This document shows positions 50,779 to 59,172 of a DNA stretch of 64,000 nt, one piece after another. The notes under the pieces are model-generated. The model was not told the DNA's origin, did no database searches, and saw only the letters and a list, made by a program, of their open reading frames with translations. Position 1 is the first letter of the stretch. Each line of letters opens with the position of its first letter. A program made the position numbers and the translations under genes. This DNA comes from DATFTE01 sp963840665 (lineage in GTDB: Bacteria; Acidobacteriota; Terriglobia; Terriglobales; Acidobacteriaceae), in the NCBI GenBank assembly GCA_963840665.1, contig CAWIZO010000008.1:806001-870000 (forward strand). The letters are read 5' to 3'.

Positions 50779-50970
50779 TAAACCGCAGAGAACGCGGAGA
50801 AAATTCCGCAGAAGGCGCTGAGAAACGCCCCCCATCACATTAAGACCGATCAGGCGTGCAGCATTGATGCTCCACGCCAGATCCCTCGCTTCGCTTCGGG
50901 GATGACGTCGCATTGAGGACTAGAGAAGGGATGACGTCATAACCGTGAAGTCCGCGAAGGGCGCCAAGAA
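50779..50970. repeat. Two 9-base-period copies around a REP-like copy
   Basis: TTAAACCGCAGAGAACGCGG then AGAAAATTCCGCAGAAGGCG (50778-50819), a REP-like copy CAGATCCCTCGCTTCGCTTC then GGGGATGACG (50878-50907), and AACCGTGAAGTCCGCGAAGG then GCGCCAAGAA (50941-50970). This 220-base gap contains no gene I can support. Confidence 0.75.
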
Positions 50971-50974
50971 AAAC

Positions 50975-51286
50975 TTATGAACTCGTAACCGGCGCACCTG
51001 CAGGGGCCGAGAGTCTTAGCGGCTCTTCGGGCATGACGATCCAGGCGATGGGATAGGAGAGCAGGCCGATGCCAGTCATGACCGAAACGATCAGCCACAC
51101 CAGGCGGACGAGGGTCACGTCGAGGTCGAAGTATTCGGCGAAGCCCAGGCAGACGCCGGCAATCTTGCGTCCTTGCCGGGGACGCAGCAGGCGCTTGCGC
51201 GCCATCACATTGCCCACGCGCTTGCCGCAATAGGCGCAGTGATTCGCGTCGTCCTGAATGACCTTTCCGCAGTAGTTGCAGTACAT
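50975..51286 (-). CDS. Zinc-ribbon PspC-domain membrane protein
   Basis: 103 residues. A zinc ribbon (MYCNYCGKVIQDDANHCAYC, two CxxC knuckles) comes first, then a PspC domain: KIAGVCLGFAEYFDLDVTLV followed by RLVWLIVSVMTGIGLLSYPI, a membrane segment. PspC proteins sense envelope stress in other bacteria; the zinc-ribbon form is common in Acidobacteriota and Bacteroidota. No pspA is near. It is a single gene. Confidence 0.87.
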   Translation of the reverse strand: MYCNYCGKVIQDDANHCAYCGKRVGNVMARKRLLRPRQGRKIAGVCLGFAEYFDLDVTLVRLVWLIVSVMTGIGLLSYPIAWIVMPEEPLRLSAPAGAPVTSS

Positions 51287-51325
51287 GTGGTGCCTCCGTC
51301 TAGCTCCATCTTACAACTGTGCACC

Positions 51326-52678
51326 TTAATCTGCCCGATACGCTTCCTTCATGTGCTTACGCGCGATTTCAGCCGGAGGGCTATCGGCATTGCTGGCGAT
51401 GACCGCCTGATATTTCTTGAGCGCCAGGTCCCGCTTCTGCAGCAAATCATACATCTCACCCGCGCCGAGATTGGCCTTCTGTGCGATCTCTGGATCAGGC
51501 TGGGCGATTTCGTTCACCTCGTCGTAGGCGGCAGCCGCCCCCACGTAGTCTTTCTCGCTGCGCAACAGATCTCCCAGACTCAAGGCTGCGGCTTCGTAGT
51601 GCAGGCCTGCGTAATGGCCCGCTTTGCCCGCTAGCCAGATTTGACGATAAGCATCTGCCGCCTCCTGATTGTGTCCCTCTGCGCGCAGGAGGTTCCCTTC
51701 TTCGAGCCCAAGCAAGACGTTGCGTGGGTAGGCGGGAATAAGGCTGCGCGTATCCCGCAAAGCTTCGTCGAATTGATGTTCGCGGCGCAGGAAGAGCGCC
51801 AGAAGAATCTTCGCATCTACGCTGGTCTCACCAGTGCCGTTGGCAGATTCGCGAAGATAGTCGAGACCCTTCTCTTTGCTGCCGCTCAGTCCGACCATGC
51901 TGACAGCAGCCTTCACCGCCCAGGGCAGACTGCCCATCACAAAATTGTGTGCGCCAACAATGAGTTTCGCGTCGGTGTATCCGGGAGAGAGTTCAAGCAC
52001 GCGTTCGTGATCGCGGCGTGCGCCTACGGCGTTGCGTAAGGCAGAGAACCAAGCGCGTTCCATCAGGGCGGTGTAGGTGGAGAACTGGGCTCGCGTCACG
52101 CCACGCGCGTAGAGCATATCGACATCGTTGGGATTTGTGGCCAGAGTCTTGTCTTCCAGCTTCGTCGCACGGTCGACCAGAGCTTTGATTTGCTCTTTTA
52201 TCTTGGGGTCAGGATCCTGATGAACTTTCCCGATGAAGCTGTCGTTGGAATAGTCGCCGGTGTTTAAAGCTCCCATACGGTAAAGCTCTTTGAATTGGAC
52301 AGCGGTCAGCAAATGGTTCACTGCGAATGGATCATCGGGATGGCGCTGCAACACCTGCTCGAATCCCTGGATCGCGCGGTCGTAGTCGAGGTTATAGAAG
52401 TGATCGAACGCGATCGCGTTCTGTGGATCGGCGGGCCGAAATGAAAGGGTTCCCCCAGCTTTGATCGCGCCAGTTTGAGAGAAGGCGGAGAAAGAAAGAC
52501 AGGCAAGCAAAGAAACGTGAAGGATGAAAGTGCCAGGGAGCCGCAACCGCGAAGTCGGAGTCTTCGTGTCCAAAGGTGTGTTGGCCCTCAGTGTAACTGA
52601 TGCGGCCGACGGAGACGAGGAACCAAGACGGTCAACGGAATGGGACCTGATCGAACAAATCGCCACTTTATAATCCAA
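51326..52678 (-). CDS. Exported tetratricopeptide-repeat protein
   Basis: 450 residues if read from the first start (TTG 52678). The real start is probably later, nearer the signal peptide LPGTFILHVSLLACLSFSAF (about 48-67). The mature part has repeat units typical of TPR: FDHFYNLDYDRAIQGFEQVL, MERAWFSALRNAVGARRDHE, REHQFDEALRDTRSLIPAYP, SEKDYVGAAAAYDEVNEIAQ, and YDLLQKRDLALKKYQAVIAS. A protein-binding scaffold in the periplasm is likely. No partner is suggested by the neighbours. Confidence 0.82.
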   Translation of the reverse strand: MDYKVAICSIRSHSVDRLGSSSPSAASVTLRANTPLDTKTPTSRLRLPGTFILHVSLLACLSFSAFSQTGAIKAGGTLSFRPADPQNAIAFDHFYNLDYDRAIQGFEQVLQRHPDDPFAVNHLLTAVQFKELYRMGALNTGDYSNDSFIGKVHQDPDPKIKEQIKALVDRATKLEDKTLATNPNDVDMLYARGVTRAQFSTYTALMERAWFSALRNAVGARRDHERVLELSPGYTDAKLIVGAHNFVMGSLPWAVKAAVSMVGLSGSKEKGLDYLRESANGTGETSVDAKILLALFLRREHQFDEALRDTRSLIPAYPRNVLLGLEEGNLLRAEGHNQEAADAYRQIWLAGKAGHYAGLHYEAAALSLGDLLRSEKDYVGAAAAYDEVNEIAQPDPEIAQKANLGAGEMYDLLQKRDLALKKYQAVIASNADSPPAEIARKHMKEAYRAD

Positions 52679-52822
52679 CTTTCCATGGTTACGAGGTAAT
52701 TCTTGCCAGCGATTCTCATAGGCAGGAACAGACGGAAATCTGAACAGTCTTAGCCGTCAATAGGTTAGACGCGTAAAGTTTTTGGTCACTGGCTTGCGGT
52801 GAAGATGAGCGGCAGGTAACTC

Positions 52823-53251
52823 ATGGCGGAAGTCGTCCATAACACGCAACAGGAGTTCTGGCGCCCTCCAGTGGTACAGAGGGAGCCAATTGCTCCGTCT
52901 CTGGTCCAAGCCTGTGAGGGCTGCGGAGCGGAGTTCATGGTTGGGTCGCGGTATTGCCACATTTGTGGTTCAGCCCGCGAGGTGATCCCGGTTACCGACC
53001 CCCATTGGGCACGCCATCTGGAACTGCATAACATTAAGCAAGGCCTCGGCCTCCCCCTTCCCTCCCTCATCGCTTTCATCGCGGGCATTGGATGCATTCT
53101 GGCAGCTTTGGCGGCCGGACTGGTCTATAGCGAACGCAACGTCCTCGAATGGGAAGCCGTGCAGGCGTTCCGTCTCCAGTGGCTGGTGGCGGCGGTGGCG
53201 GCATTTGTTGCGGGCGTCCTTTTGAAGAAAACTTCTGGCGTTCGAGACTAG
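52823..53251 (+). CDS. Zinc-ribbon protein with two membrane helices
   Basis: 142 residues. A zinc ribbon (CEGCGAEFMVGSRYCHICG) is followed by a linker with charged residues and two hydrophobic segments (about 83-102 and 118-136). The end LLKKTSGVRD is basic. I know no named family; the layout resembles that of small regulators with a cytoplasmic metal-binding head. It is divergent from the TPR gene and convergent with thiD. Confidence 0.65.
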   Translation: MAEVVHNTQQEFWRPPVVQREPIAPSLVQACEGCGAEFMVGSRYCHICGSAREVIPVTDPHWARHLELHNIKQGLGLPLPSLIAFIAGIGCILAALAAGLVYSERNVLEWEAVQAFRLQWLVAAVAAFVAGVLLKKTSGVRD

Positions 53252-53336
53252 ACCTCCTCCTGGCAGTATTCACTCCAAAAAAATCAACAGCCTTTGATCG
53301 CGTAGAGCATGAAGGCTTCGCAAAGAAACCCCGCTT

Positions 53337-54188
53337 CTAATGGACTGGTTCGGGATCGCCGGTGGGATTGGTGCGACGCTGCGGTTGGGTCATGCGGTAG
53401 AGATGATGGACAGGCCCAATACCGCGTCCCATGGGATGGGCATTCGAGATCGCGGCGGTTACGTAAGCCTTCGCCAGCAGAACGGCCTCCGGAAGTCCTC
53501 GGCCTTGCGCCAGGTGGCACGCCATAGCCGTGGCGAAGGCACATCCGGTTCCGTGAGTTGAGTTGGAACGCTGCCGGTCAGACTTGAACAACTCCTGCTC
53601 GATGCCCCGCTCGGTGGTGAAGCTGAGAAGATCGATGGCCTTGTCGAGGTGGCCTCCGGTCACCACGACGGCCGAGGCCCCGAGTGAATGAAGCTTAGTG
53701 GCGGCAGCACGCATTTGATCGGGGTTAGTGACGGCAAGTCCCGACAGGGCTGAAGCCTCATCCACATTTGGCGTGACGACCGTGGCTAGGGGAACCAACT
53801 TCTCGAGTAAGAGTTTGGCACCGACCGAGTCCACAAGGGCGGCGCTCGAAGACGACTTCAAGATCGGATCGAGAACAATATTGGGAAGCTTCTCTTTTGC
53901 CAGGAACTCGGCGACCGTCTTTACGACCTTGGCAGATCCCAACATGCCGATGTGCACGGCGGCGACTTCGATGTCAGAGGTAAGTTCGCGAAGCGTTTCG
54001 GCGATGAGTTCAGGGTTAACCGGTTCAACCCGGCGAACTCCCGCGGTTGATTGAACAGTTAATGCGGATATGCAGGCAATGCCATAGCAACCGTGGGCGG
54101 CGATGGTCTTTATGTCGGCCGTTACTCCCGCTCCCGATGAAGGATCGAAGCCGGCAATGGTAAGAACAACAGGAGGCGCCTGCGCCAT
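53337..54188 (-). CDS. thiD: Hydroxymethylpyrimidine/phosphomethylpyrimidine kinase
   Basis: 283 residues. Thiamine-pathway kinase that phosphorylates HMP and then HMP-P. Seen: TIAGFDPSSGAGVTADIKTI (substrate-binding Gly-rich start), IACISALTVQSTAGV, VHIGMLGSA, VTPNVDEASALSGL, VVVTGGH, and the anion hole with catalytic Cys in STHGTGCAFATAMACHLAQG. The length is usual. No other thi gene is adjacent. Confidence 0.95.
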   Translation of the reverse strand: MAQAPPVVLTIAGFDPSSGAGVTADIKTIAAHGCYGIACISALTVQSTAGVRRVEPVNPELIAETLRELTSDIEVAAVHIGMLGSAKVVKTVAEFLAKEKLPNIVLDPILKSSSSAALVDSVGAKLLLEKLVPLATVVTPNVDEASALSGLAVTNPDQMRAAATKLHSLGASAVVVTGGHLDKAIDLLSFTTERGIEQELFKSDRQRSNSTHGTGCAFATAMACHLAQGRGLPEAVLLAKAYVTAAISNAHPMGRGIGPVHHLYRMTQPQRRTNPTGDPEPVH

Positions 54189-54627
54189 ACAGGCAATCTA
54201 TCGGAAAACGAACGAAGAATCCCATTGGTTTCGACCGACGAGAGGTTACGGGTGGGTAGGTTTCCGAGGCCTGGGGCTTTGCCGGGAGCCGTTTCGGATG
54301 CGGTTCAGCTTGTGCATCCCATTCATTCCGGGCTGCTTATATACGCCCGAGGCTTAAGTACTTGAAAACACTGAGTTACCAAATACTTTTCGCATTCCCG
54401 GCGTTTGGGTATTTACTATTGTATAAACATCTAAAGTACTGACATCACACGACCTCCAGCGCATTACTCATGTTTTTCCTTAGGTTACGTGAACTATATA
54501 TTGCTAGATGATCACCTTCCTACGGAGATTTACGGATTGACGACCCTTCTTCACCCCGGTAGCATGACGGAATCCTAGGCGAAGTTCGTGGAGGGCAAAT
54601 TTTGACTTTGAAACTGCGAGGTGACTA
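54189..54627. other. 439-base gene-free region before rlpA
   Basis: AT-richer than its surroundings from about 54355 on. No open frame on either strand that I would support, no tandem repeat of the kinds seen elsewhere and no riboswitch pattern that I recognise. It may hold the promoters of thiD and rlpA and a long leader for rlpA. Confidence 0.5.
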
Positions 54628-55113
54628 GTGAGAATCCGTTTAGCTCATGGACTGGCACTGGCTTTATCAGTGGTCAGCCTAGGGGCGGCTCAGGGTCCAA
54701 CCAGCTCAGGGTCGGATCACGCCCGAATCTATAGCGTAAGCAAAGCTGGGACGGCAGCCAGTCAGAAGGCAGCCCGCAAGAAGCCCTATCAGGTAGGAAC
54801 TGCGTCCTGGTACGGGCAGGATTTCGTGGGCAAGCCCACCGCCAGCGGCGAACCCTACGACATGTATGACATGACGGCGGCGCATCCGACGCTTCCTCTG
54901 GGAACGTACGTCAAAGTCACGAATCTGCGCAATGGCCGGGCTGTTGTGGTTCGTATTAATGACCGGGGACCTGTAGTGGATGGACGCATTATTGACGTTT
55001 CTTATAACGCTGCCCGAGCGTTGAACTTCAAGAACCAAGGTATCCAGCGAGTTCGCCTTGACGTCGTACCTCAGGCACAAACCGTTGCCATGCTTCGGCC
55101 GTTGGCGAATTAA
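54628..55113 (+). CDS. rlpA: RlpA-like septal lytic transglycosylase-family protein
   Basis: 161 residues from GTG 54628, with GAGGTG just upstream. A signal peptide (LAHGLALALSVVSLGAAQ) is followed by the double-psi beta-barrel of RlpA: VGTASWYGQDFVGKPTASGE, MTAAHPTLPLGTYVKVTNLR, VVVRINDRGPVVDGRIIDVS. The active Asp of NDRGP and His of AAHP are present. It should cut naked glycan strands at the septum. There is no SPOR domain at the C-terminus, unlike in Pseudomonas RlpA. pyrF follows 24 bases later on the same strand. Confidence 0.92.
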   Translation: MRIRLAHGLALALSVVSLGAAQGPTSSGSDHARIYSVSKAGTAASQKAARKKPYQVGTASWYGQDFVGKPTASGEPYDMYDMTAAHPTLPLGTYVKVTNLRNGRAVVVRINDRGPVVDGRIIDVSYNAARALNFKNQGIQRVRLDVVPQAQTVAMLRPLAN

Positions 55114-55137
55114 TCTCAAAAGCTTAAACTGGAAGGC

Positions 55138-55848
55138 GTGACTGATCCACGCCAGCATCTGATTGTTGCCTTGGATGTTTCGACTGCGGCTGCTGCGCGG
55201 AAAATCGTAGCGGCCGTAGGTGATTCCGCCTTCACCTACAAAGTCGGAATGCAGCTTTACACCGCCGAAGGTCCCCAAGTGGTACGCGACCTGGTGACGT
55301 CGGGACGGCGAGTATTCCTTGACCTGAAATATAACGACATCCCAACGACGGTAGCAGCGGCTGTGAAAGAGGCTGTGGCGCTTGGTGTGAGAATGCTTAC
55401 GGTGCACGCCTCGGGCGGCGGTAAGATGCTGCGCGCCGCGACCGAAGCGGCTGCGCCGAACCCCGGGTTGATGGTGCTTGCGGTAACTGTGCTGACCAGC
55501 ATGGACCACAACGACCTCGACAAAGTCGGAGTCCACGGAACTGTGGTCGATCAAGTCCTTCGACTGGCGGCACTCGCCTTGACCAACGGATGCCAGGGAG
55601 TGGTTGCCTCAGCGCGCGAAGCGTCGGCGCTCCGCCAAGAACTGGGAGATGACTTCGCGATTGTGACGCCGGGAGTGCGGCCAGCTGGATCTTCCCACGG
55701 CGATCAGGCACGCGTGGTAACTCCCGAAGAAGCCATCTCCGCCGGTGCGACACACATTGTGGTGGGACGCCCGATCACGGGCGCTGCCGATCCCGCTGCT
55801 GAGGCAAGAGCAATATTGGGGCAAATGACGGCAGTGCCGAGCTGGTAG
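55138..55848 (+). CDS. pyrF: Orotidine-5'-phosphate decarboxylase
   Basis: 236 residues from GTG 55138. Last step of UMP synthesis. Signatures: LIVALDVSTAAAARKIVAAV, the catalytic FLDLKYNDIPTTVAAAVKEA (Asp-Lys-Asp triad), and late VTPGVRPAGSSHGDQARVVT and IVVGRPITGA. It is the type I bacterial form. It is 24 bases behind rlpA and convergent with a small zinc-ribbon gene. Confidence 0.96.
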   Translation: MTDPRQHLIVALDVSTAAAARKIVAAVGDSAFTYKVGMQLYTAEGPQVVRDLVTSGRRVFLDLKYNDIPTTVAAAVKEAVALGVRMLTVHASGGGKMLRAATEAAAPNPGLMVLAVTVLTSMDHNDLDKVGVHGTVVDQVLRLAALALTNGCQGVVASAREASALRQELGDDFAIVTPGVRPAGSSHGDQARVVTPEEAISAGATHIVVGRPITGAADPAAEARAILGQMTAVPSW

Positions 55849-55878
55849 CCAGCTATCAGGCCAGCCACCAGTATGGGC

Positions 55879-56055
55879 TTAGAGCTTTTCGAAGAATTCG
55901 CAAGCCGAGCAGGAAATAAAGATCCCTCCAGGGACGTTGCGTTCGCGGTCCTTTACCCGCTTCACAATGCGCGTAGGCTTGCCGCACTTGGGGCAGTCGG
56001 TGCTCTTGGTGGTGTCCATGACCTTCTTACGGTCGGCTGTCTTGGCAATTTTCAC
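55879..56055 (-). CDS. 58-residue zinc-ribbon protein
   Basis: Starts GTG 56055 with AGGAG 6 bases before it (complement of 56061-56065 region) and ends TAA at 55879-55881. It encodes KIAKTADRKKVMDTTKSTDC and onward with CPKCGK and CSAC knuckles spaced 28 residues, followed by EFFEKL. The two CxxC pairs predict a zinc ribbon; the basic N-terminus suggests nucleic acid or ribosome contact. I know no function. It is convergent with pyrF and 30 bases from its end. The combination of a proper ribosome site, knuckles and a tight frame makes it a confident small gene. Confidence 0.8.
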   Translation of the reverse strand: MKIAKTADRKKVMDTTKSTDCPKCGKPTRIVKRVKDRERNVPGGIFISCSACEFFEKL

Positions 56056-56235
56056 AGTCGTCTCCTGACAAAATCTTCCCCAGCGAAATCCTGAGGATTC
56101 TAAAGTGCGGGAGTAATTTCTGGGCTGGCGCCGGGCTCACGGGCCGGCGAAAGGTCCGAATCGAATACTCGCCTCAGTGATTTTACACGAAGCCATGGTT
56201 GTCCTGTCGGGCAATATCCCTTAGCCTAAGCTTTC

Positions 56236-56646
56236 ATGACAAATGCACCCAGGTCTGCGCTTCGCGTCGGCAGGAGCGGTATTCAAGGTAAGGGGCTCTT
56301 CACGAGCGTCGCGTTGCGTGCGCGCAAGAAATTAGGCGAATTTACCGGCGAACGAATTTCGACCCAAGAGGCGGCCAGGCGAGCGCTAGGCGCGAAACGA
56401 ATCGCTATCGTCGATTTGACGGAGCGGGAAGCGATTGACGGCAGTGTCCGGGGCGGTCCGTTTCAATTCCTGAACCACTCCTGCGAGGCCAACGTATTTA
56501 TCCGCATTGCTTATGGGCGAATCGAGTTTTATGCGCGCAGAAATATCAAGGCAGGCGAAGAACTGACTTGCGACTACGGGCTCTCCTATCACGAGGGACG
56601 ACTGGCTTGCCAATGTGGGAAAGCTAAGTGCAAAAAGTTCATCTAG
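56236..56646 (+). CDS. Bacterial SET-domain protein
   Basis: 136 residues. A compact SET fold: start GRSGIQGKGLFTSVALRARK, then FQFLNHSCEANVFI (the NHSCxxN knot and SAM site), GEELTCDYGLSYHEGRLACQ (catalytic Tyr region), and a post-SET CQCGKAKCKKFI that would bind zinc with the Cys of NHSC. It should methylate protein lysine with SAM. In bacteria such genes are thought to come from eukaryotes or to have bacterial targets of their own; here none is obvious. It is a single gene. Confidence 0.87.
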   Translation: MTNAPRSALRVGRSGIQGKGLFTSVALRARKKLGEFTGERISTQEAARRALGAKRIAIVDLTEREAIDGSVRGGPFQFLNHSCEANVFIRIAYGRIEFYARRNIKAGEELTCDYGLSYHEGRLACQCGKAKCKKFI

Positions 56647-56769
56647 AAAGCATGAATGAATGACTTCTCGATAACATAAGCCTCCCCTTCTTTCTTATTT
56701 AGTAGAATCCCCGGGCAGCTTTTTTCCATCTGAGCATTGTTGTGATCTACAGGGTAAGGACGGCCGTCA

Positions 56770-59172
56770 TTGAGCGATTCGGAACGCTATGCCCCGGGGT
56801 GGCCGGGGATTGCTCCTCGTTGGACTTCGAGCGCGAAAGTTGGTGTGGGCACCGCGCTGAACCAGCACAGCAAAGTCTGGTTCACGCTGAGTCATGGGAT
56901 TTTGAACGAGATTTACTACCCGCGCGTCGATCAGGCGTGCACTCGCGATCAGGAGTTTCTGATCAGCGATGGCAAAGAATTTTTTTCAGAGGAAAAGCGA
57001 AGTTGCGCCTTCGATAGCGCTCCCTATGAGCCCGGCGTCCCGATTTACCGGCTGGTTAATACCTGTCTGGAGGGCCGCTATCGCATCTCGAAAGAGATTT
57101 TGACCGATCCCTACCGCAATGTAGTTCTCCAGAAGGTTCGTTTTGAGGCGCTTCAGGGAAAGCTCTCCGACTATCGTTTGTATGCGCTGCTCTCGCCCCA
57201 TCTGACCAATGTGGGCCGTGACAATACCGGATGGGTTGGAGATTACAAGGGCGTGCCGATGTTGTTTGCGGAGCGTGAAAATGCCGCACTGGCTTTCGCT
57301 TGCTCGGTTCCGTGGCGGAAGATGTCAGTGGGATTTGTCGGAGCGTCGGATGGCTGGCAAGACGTCTCGCAGCATTTTCAGATGGAATGGGACTATACGC
57401 GGGCGGAGAACGGGAACGTCGCCCTCACAGGCGAAATTGATTTAGCAGCGTGCGGCGGAGAGTTTCTGCTCGCCCTGGGTTTCGGCGGCATTTGGGCGGA
57501 GGCCGGGCAGCAGGCCAGATCCACCTTGCTCGAACCGTACGAAGACCTTCACGACCATTACGCGTGGCACTGGAAAAACTGGCAAGATCAACTTCTGAAA
57601 CTCGACGATCCTCCGCGCGAGCACGATCGCTATCGCGCCAGTACGGCAGTGCTGCGAACCCACGAGTCTAAGGACTTCCTGGGCGGCGTGATTGCGAGCC
57701 TTTCTATTCCCTGGGGATTCAATAAGGGCGACGAGGATCTCGGCGGATATCACCTGGTGTGGCCGCGTGACCTGGTGGAGACGGCAGTTGCCTTCCTTGC
57801 TGCCGGGGCCGAGCTCGATGCCTTGCGAGTGCTTCGTTACCTCGAATCAACTCAGGAGGCCGACGGACACTGGGCGCAGAATCTCTGGCTCGACGGGCGT
57901 CCTTACTGGATGGGATTGCAGATGGACGAGGCTGCATTCCCGATTCTGTTGACCGACAGCTTGCGCCGGATCGCTCCTTTCGTTTTGGGGGAACCCTCGC
58001 GGTGGTGGACGATGGTGCAGAAATCCGCGGCCTTTCTGGTGCGCAACGGCCCGGTCACCCAGCAAGATCGATGGGAAGAAGACGCGGGCTTCTCTCCTTT
58101 CACGCTGGCGGTGGAAGTTTCTGCGCTGCTGGCCGCTGCGGATCTGGCCGATGCGGTGGGCCATAAAGATTCGGGCGATTTCTTGCGCGAAACCGCCGAC
58201 ACGTGGAACGAAAATATTGAGCGCTGGACGTACGTCATGGGAACCGACCTGGCGCAACAGATCGGAGTCGAGGGATATTACGTGCGCATTGCGCCGCCCG
58301 AAGTCGAGTGTGCGCCTTCGCCATCCGAGGGATTTGTACCCATCAAGAATCGTCCGCCTGGCGAAAACGTGGCGACGGCGGGTCACGTGATTAGTCCCGA
58401 CGCCCTAGCGCTGGTACGTTTTGGGCTGAGAGCTCCCGATGATCCACGGATTCTGAATACGATCAAAGTGATTGATGCCCTGCTGAAAGCGAACCTTCCG
58501 CAGGGACCGTGCTGGTACCGCTACAACGGCGACGGCTACGGAGAACATGCCGACGGATCGCCGTTCGATGGCACTGGAATCGGGCGTCCGTGGCCATTAT
58601 TGGCTGGGGAGCGGGCTCATTACGAATTGTTGGCGGGTAACCGCAAAGCCGCGGAAGAGCTGTTGTTGATGATCGAGCTTTCCACGCAGCAGGGGGGACG
58701 TTTACTCCCCGAGCAGGTTTGGGACGCTTCCGATCTACCCGACCGGGAATTATTTCGGGGTAAGCCGACGGGTTCGGCGTGTCCACTGGTCTGGGCGCAC
58801 GGGGAGTACATCAAATTGCGGCGGTCGCTGCGGGACGGGAAACTTTTCGACCAGCCTCCGCAAGCGCTGGCACGCTACATCCAGAAGAAGCAGAAATCCG
58901 TTTACTTTGCCTGGCGCTTCAACAATAAGTGCAAGACGATGCCCCGAGGCAAGAAATTCCGGCTGTCTTTACTCGCGCCCGCCAGCGTGCATTGGAGCTT
59001 CGACGGGTGGAAGACAACGAACGACACGAAAACTCGTGACACTGGCATGGGAATTCACGTTGCCGACTTGCCGAGCGAGACATTAGCGGTGGGAAGCGAG
59101 ATTGTGTTCACGTTTCTCTGGACCATAGAAAACAACTGGGAGGGAACGAACTACTCGGTCCTTGTGGAATGA
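56770..59172 (+). CDS. GH15 glucoamylase/glucodextranase-like enzyme
   Basis: 800 residues from TTG 56770. An N-terminal beta-sandwich domain (about 1-280) precedes the (alpha/alpha)6 barrel. Active-site landmarks of GH15: YHLVWPRDLVETAVAFLAAG, the acid in DRWEEDAGFSPFTLAVEVSA, and the base in GGRLLPEQVWDASDLPDREL. No signal peptide is visible, so it may be cytoplasmic, working on stored glycogen or maltodextrins, releasing glucose. The C-terminal 110 residues form another beta domain. The end overlaps the decayed symporter gene by 22 bases. With GlgP at 3 kb, it covers two modes of alpha-glucan breakdown. Confidence 0.93.
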   Translation: MSDSERYAPGWPGIAPRWTSSAKVGVGTALNQHSKVWFTLSHGILNEIYYPRVDQACTRDQEFLISDGKEFFSEEKRSCAFDSAPYEPGVPIYRLVNTCLEGRYRISKEILTDPYRNVVLQKVRFEALQGKLSDYRLYALLSPHLTNVGRDNTGWVGDYKGVPMLFAERENAALAFACSVPWRKMSVGFVGASDGWQDVSQHFQMEWDYTRAENGNVALTGEIDLAACGGEFLLALGFGGIWAEAGQQARSTLLEPYEDLHDHYAWHWKNWQDQLLKLDDPPREHDRYRASTAVLRTHESKDFLGGVIASLSIPWGFNKGDEDLGGYHLVWPRDLVETAVAFLAAGAELDALRVLRYLESTQEADGHWAQNLWLDGRPYWMGLQMDEAAFPILLTDSLRRIAPFVLGEPSRWWTMVQKSAAFLVRNGPVTQQDRWEEDAGFSPFTLAVEVSALLAAADLADAVGHKDSGDFLRETADTWNENIERWTYVMGTDLAQQIGVEGYYVRIAPPEVECAPSPSEGFVPIKNRPPGENVATAGHVISPDALALVRFGLRAPDDPRILNTIKVIDALLKANLPQGPCWYRYNGDGYGEHADGSPFDGTGIGRPWPLLAGERAHYELLAGNRKAAEELLLMIELSTQQGGRLLPEQVWDASDLPDRELFRGKPTGSACPLVWAHGEYIKLRRSLRDGKLFDQPPQALARYIQKKQKSVYFAWRFNNKCKTMPRGKKFRLSLLAPASVHWSFDGWKTTNDTKTRDTGMGIHVADLPSETLAVGSEIVFTFLWTIENNWEGTNYSVLVE

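Noticed and set aside
54355..54627. Possible riboswitch before rlpA
   Set aside because: I could not match it to a c-di-GMP, c-di-AMP or other known consensus.
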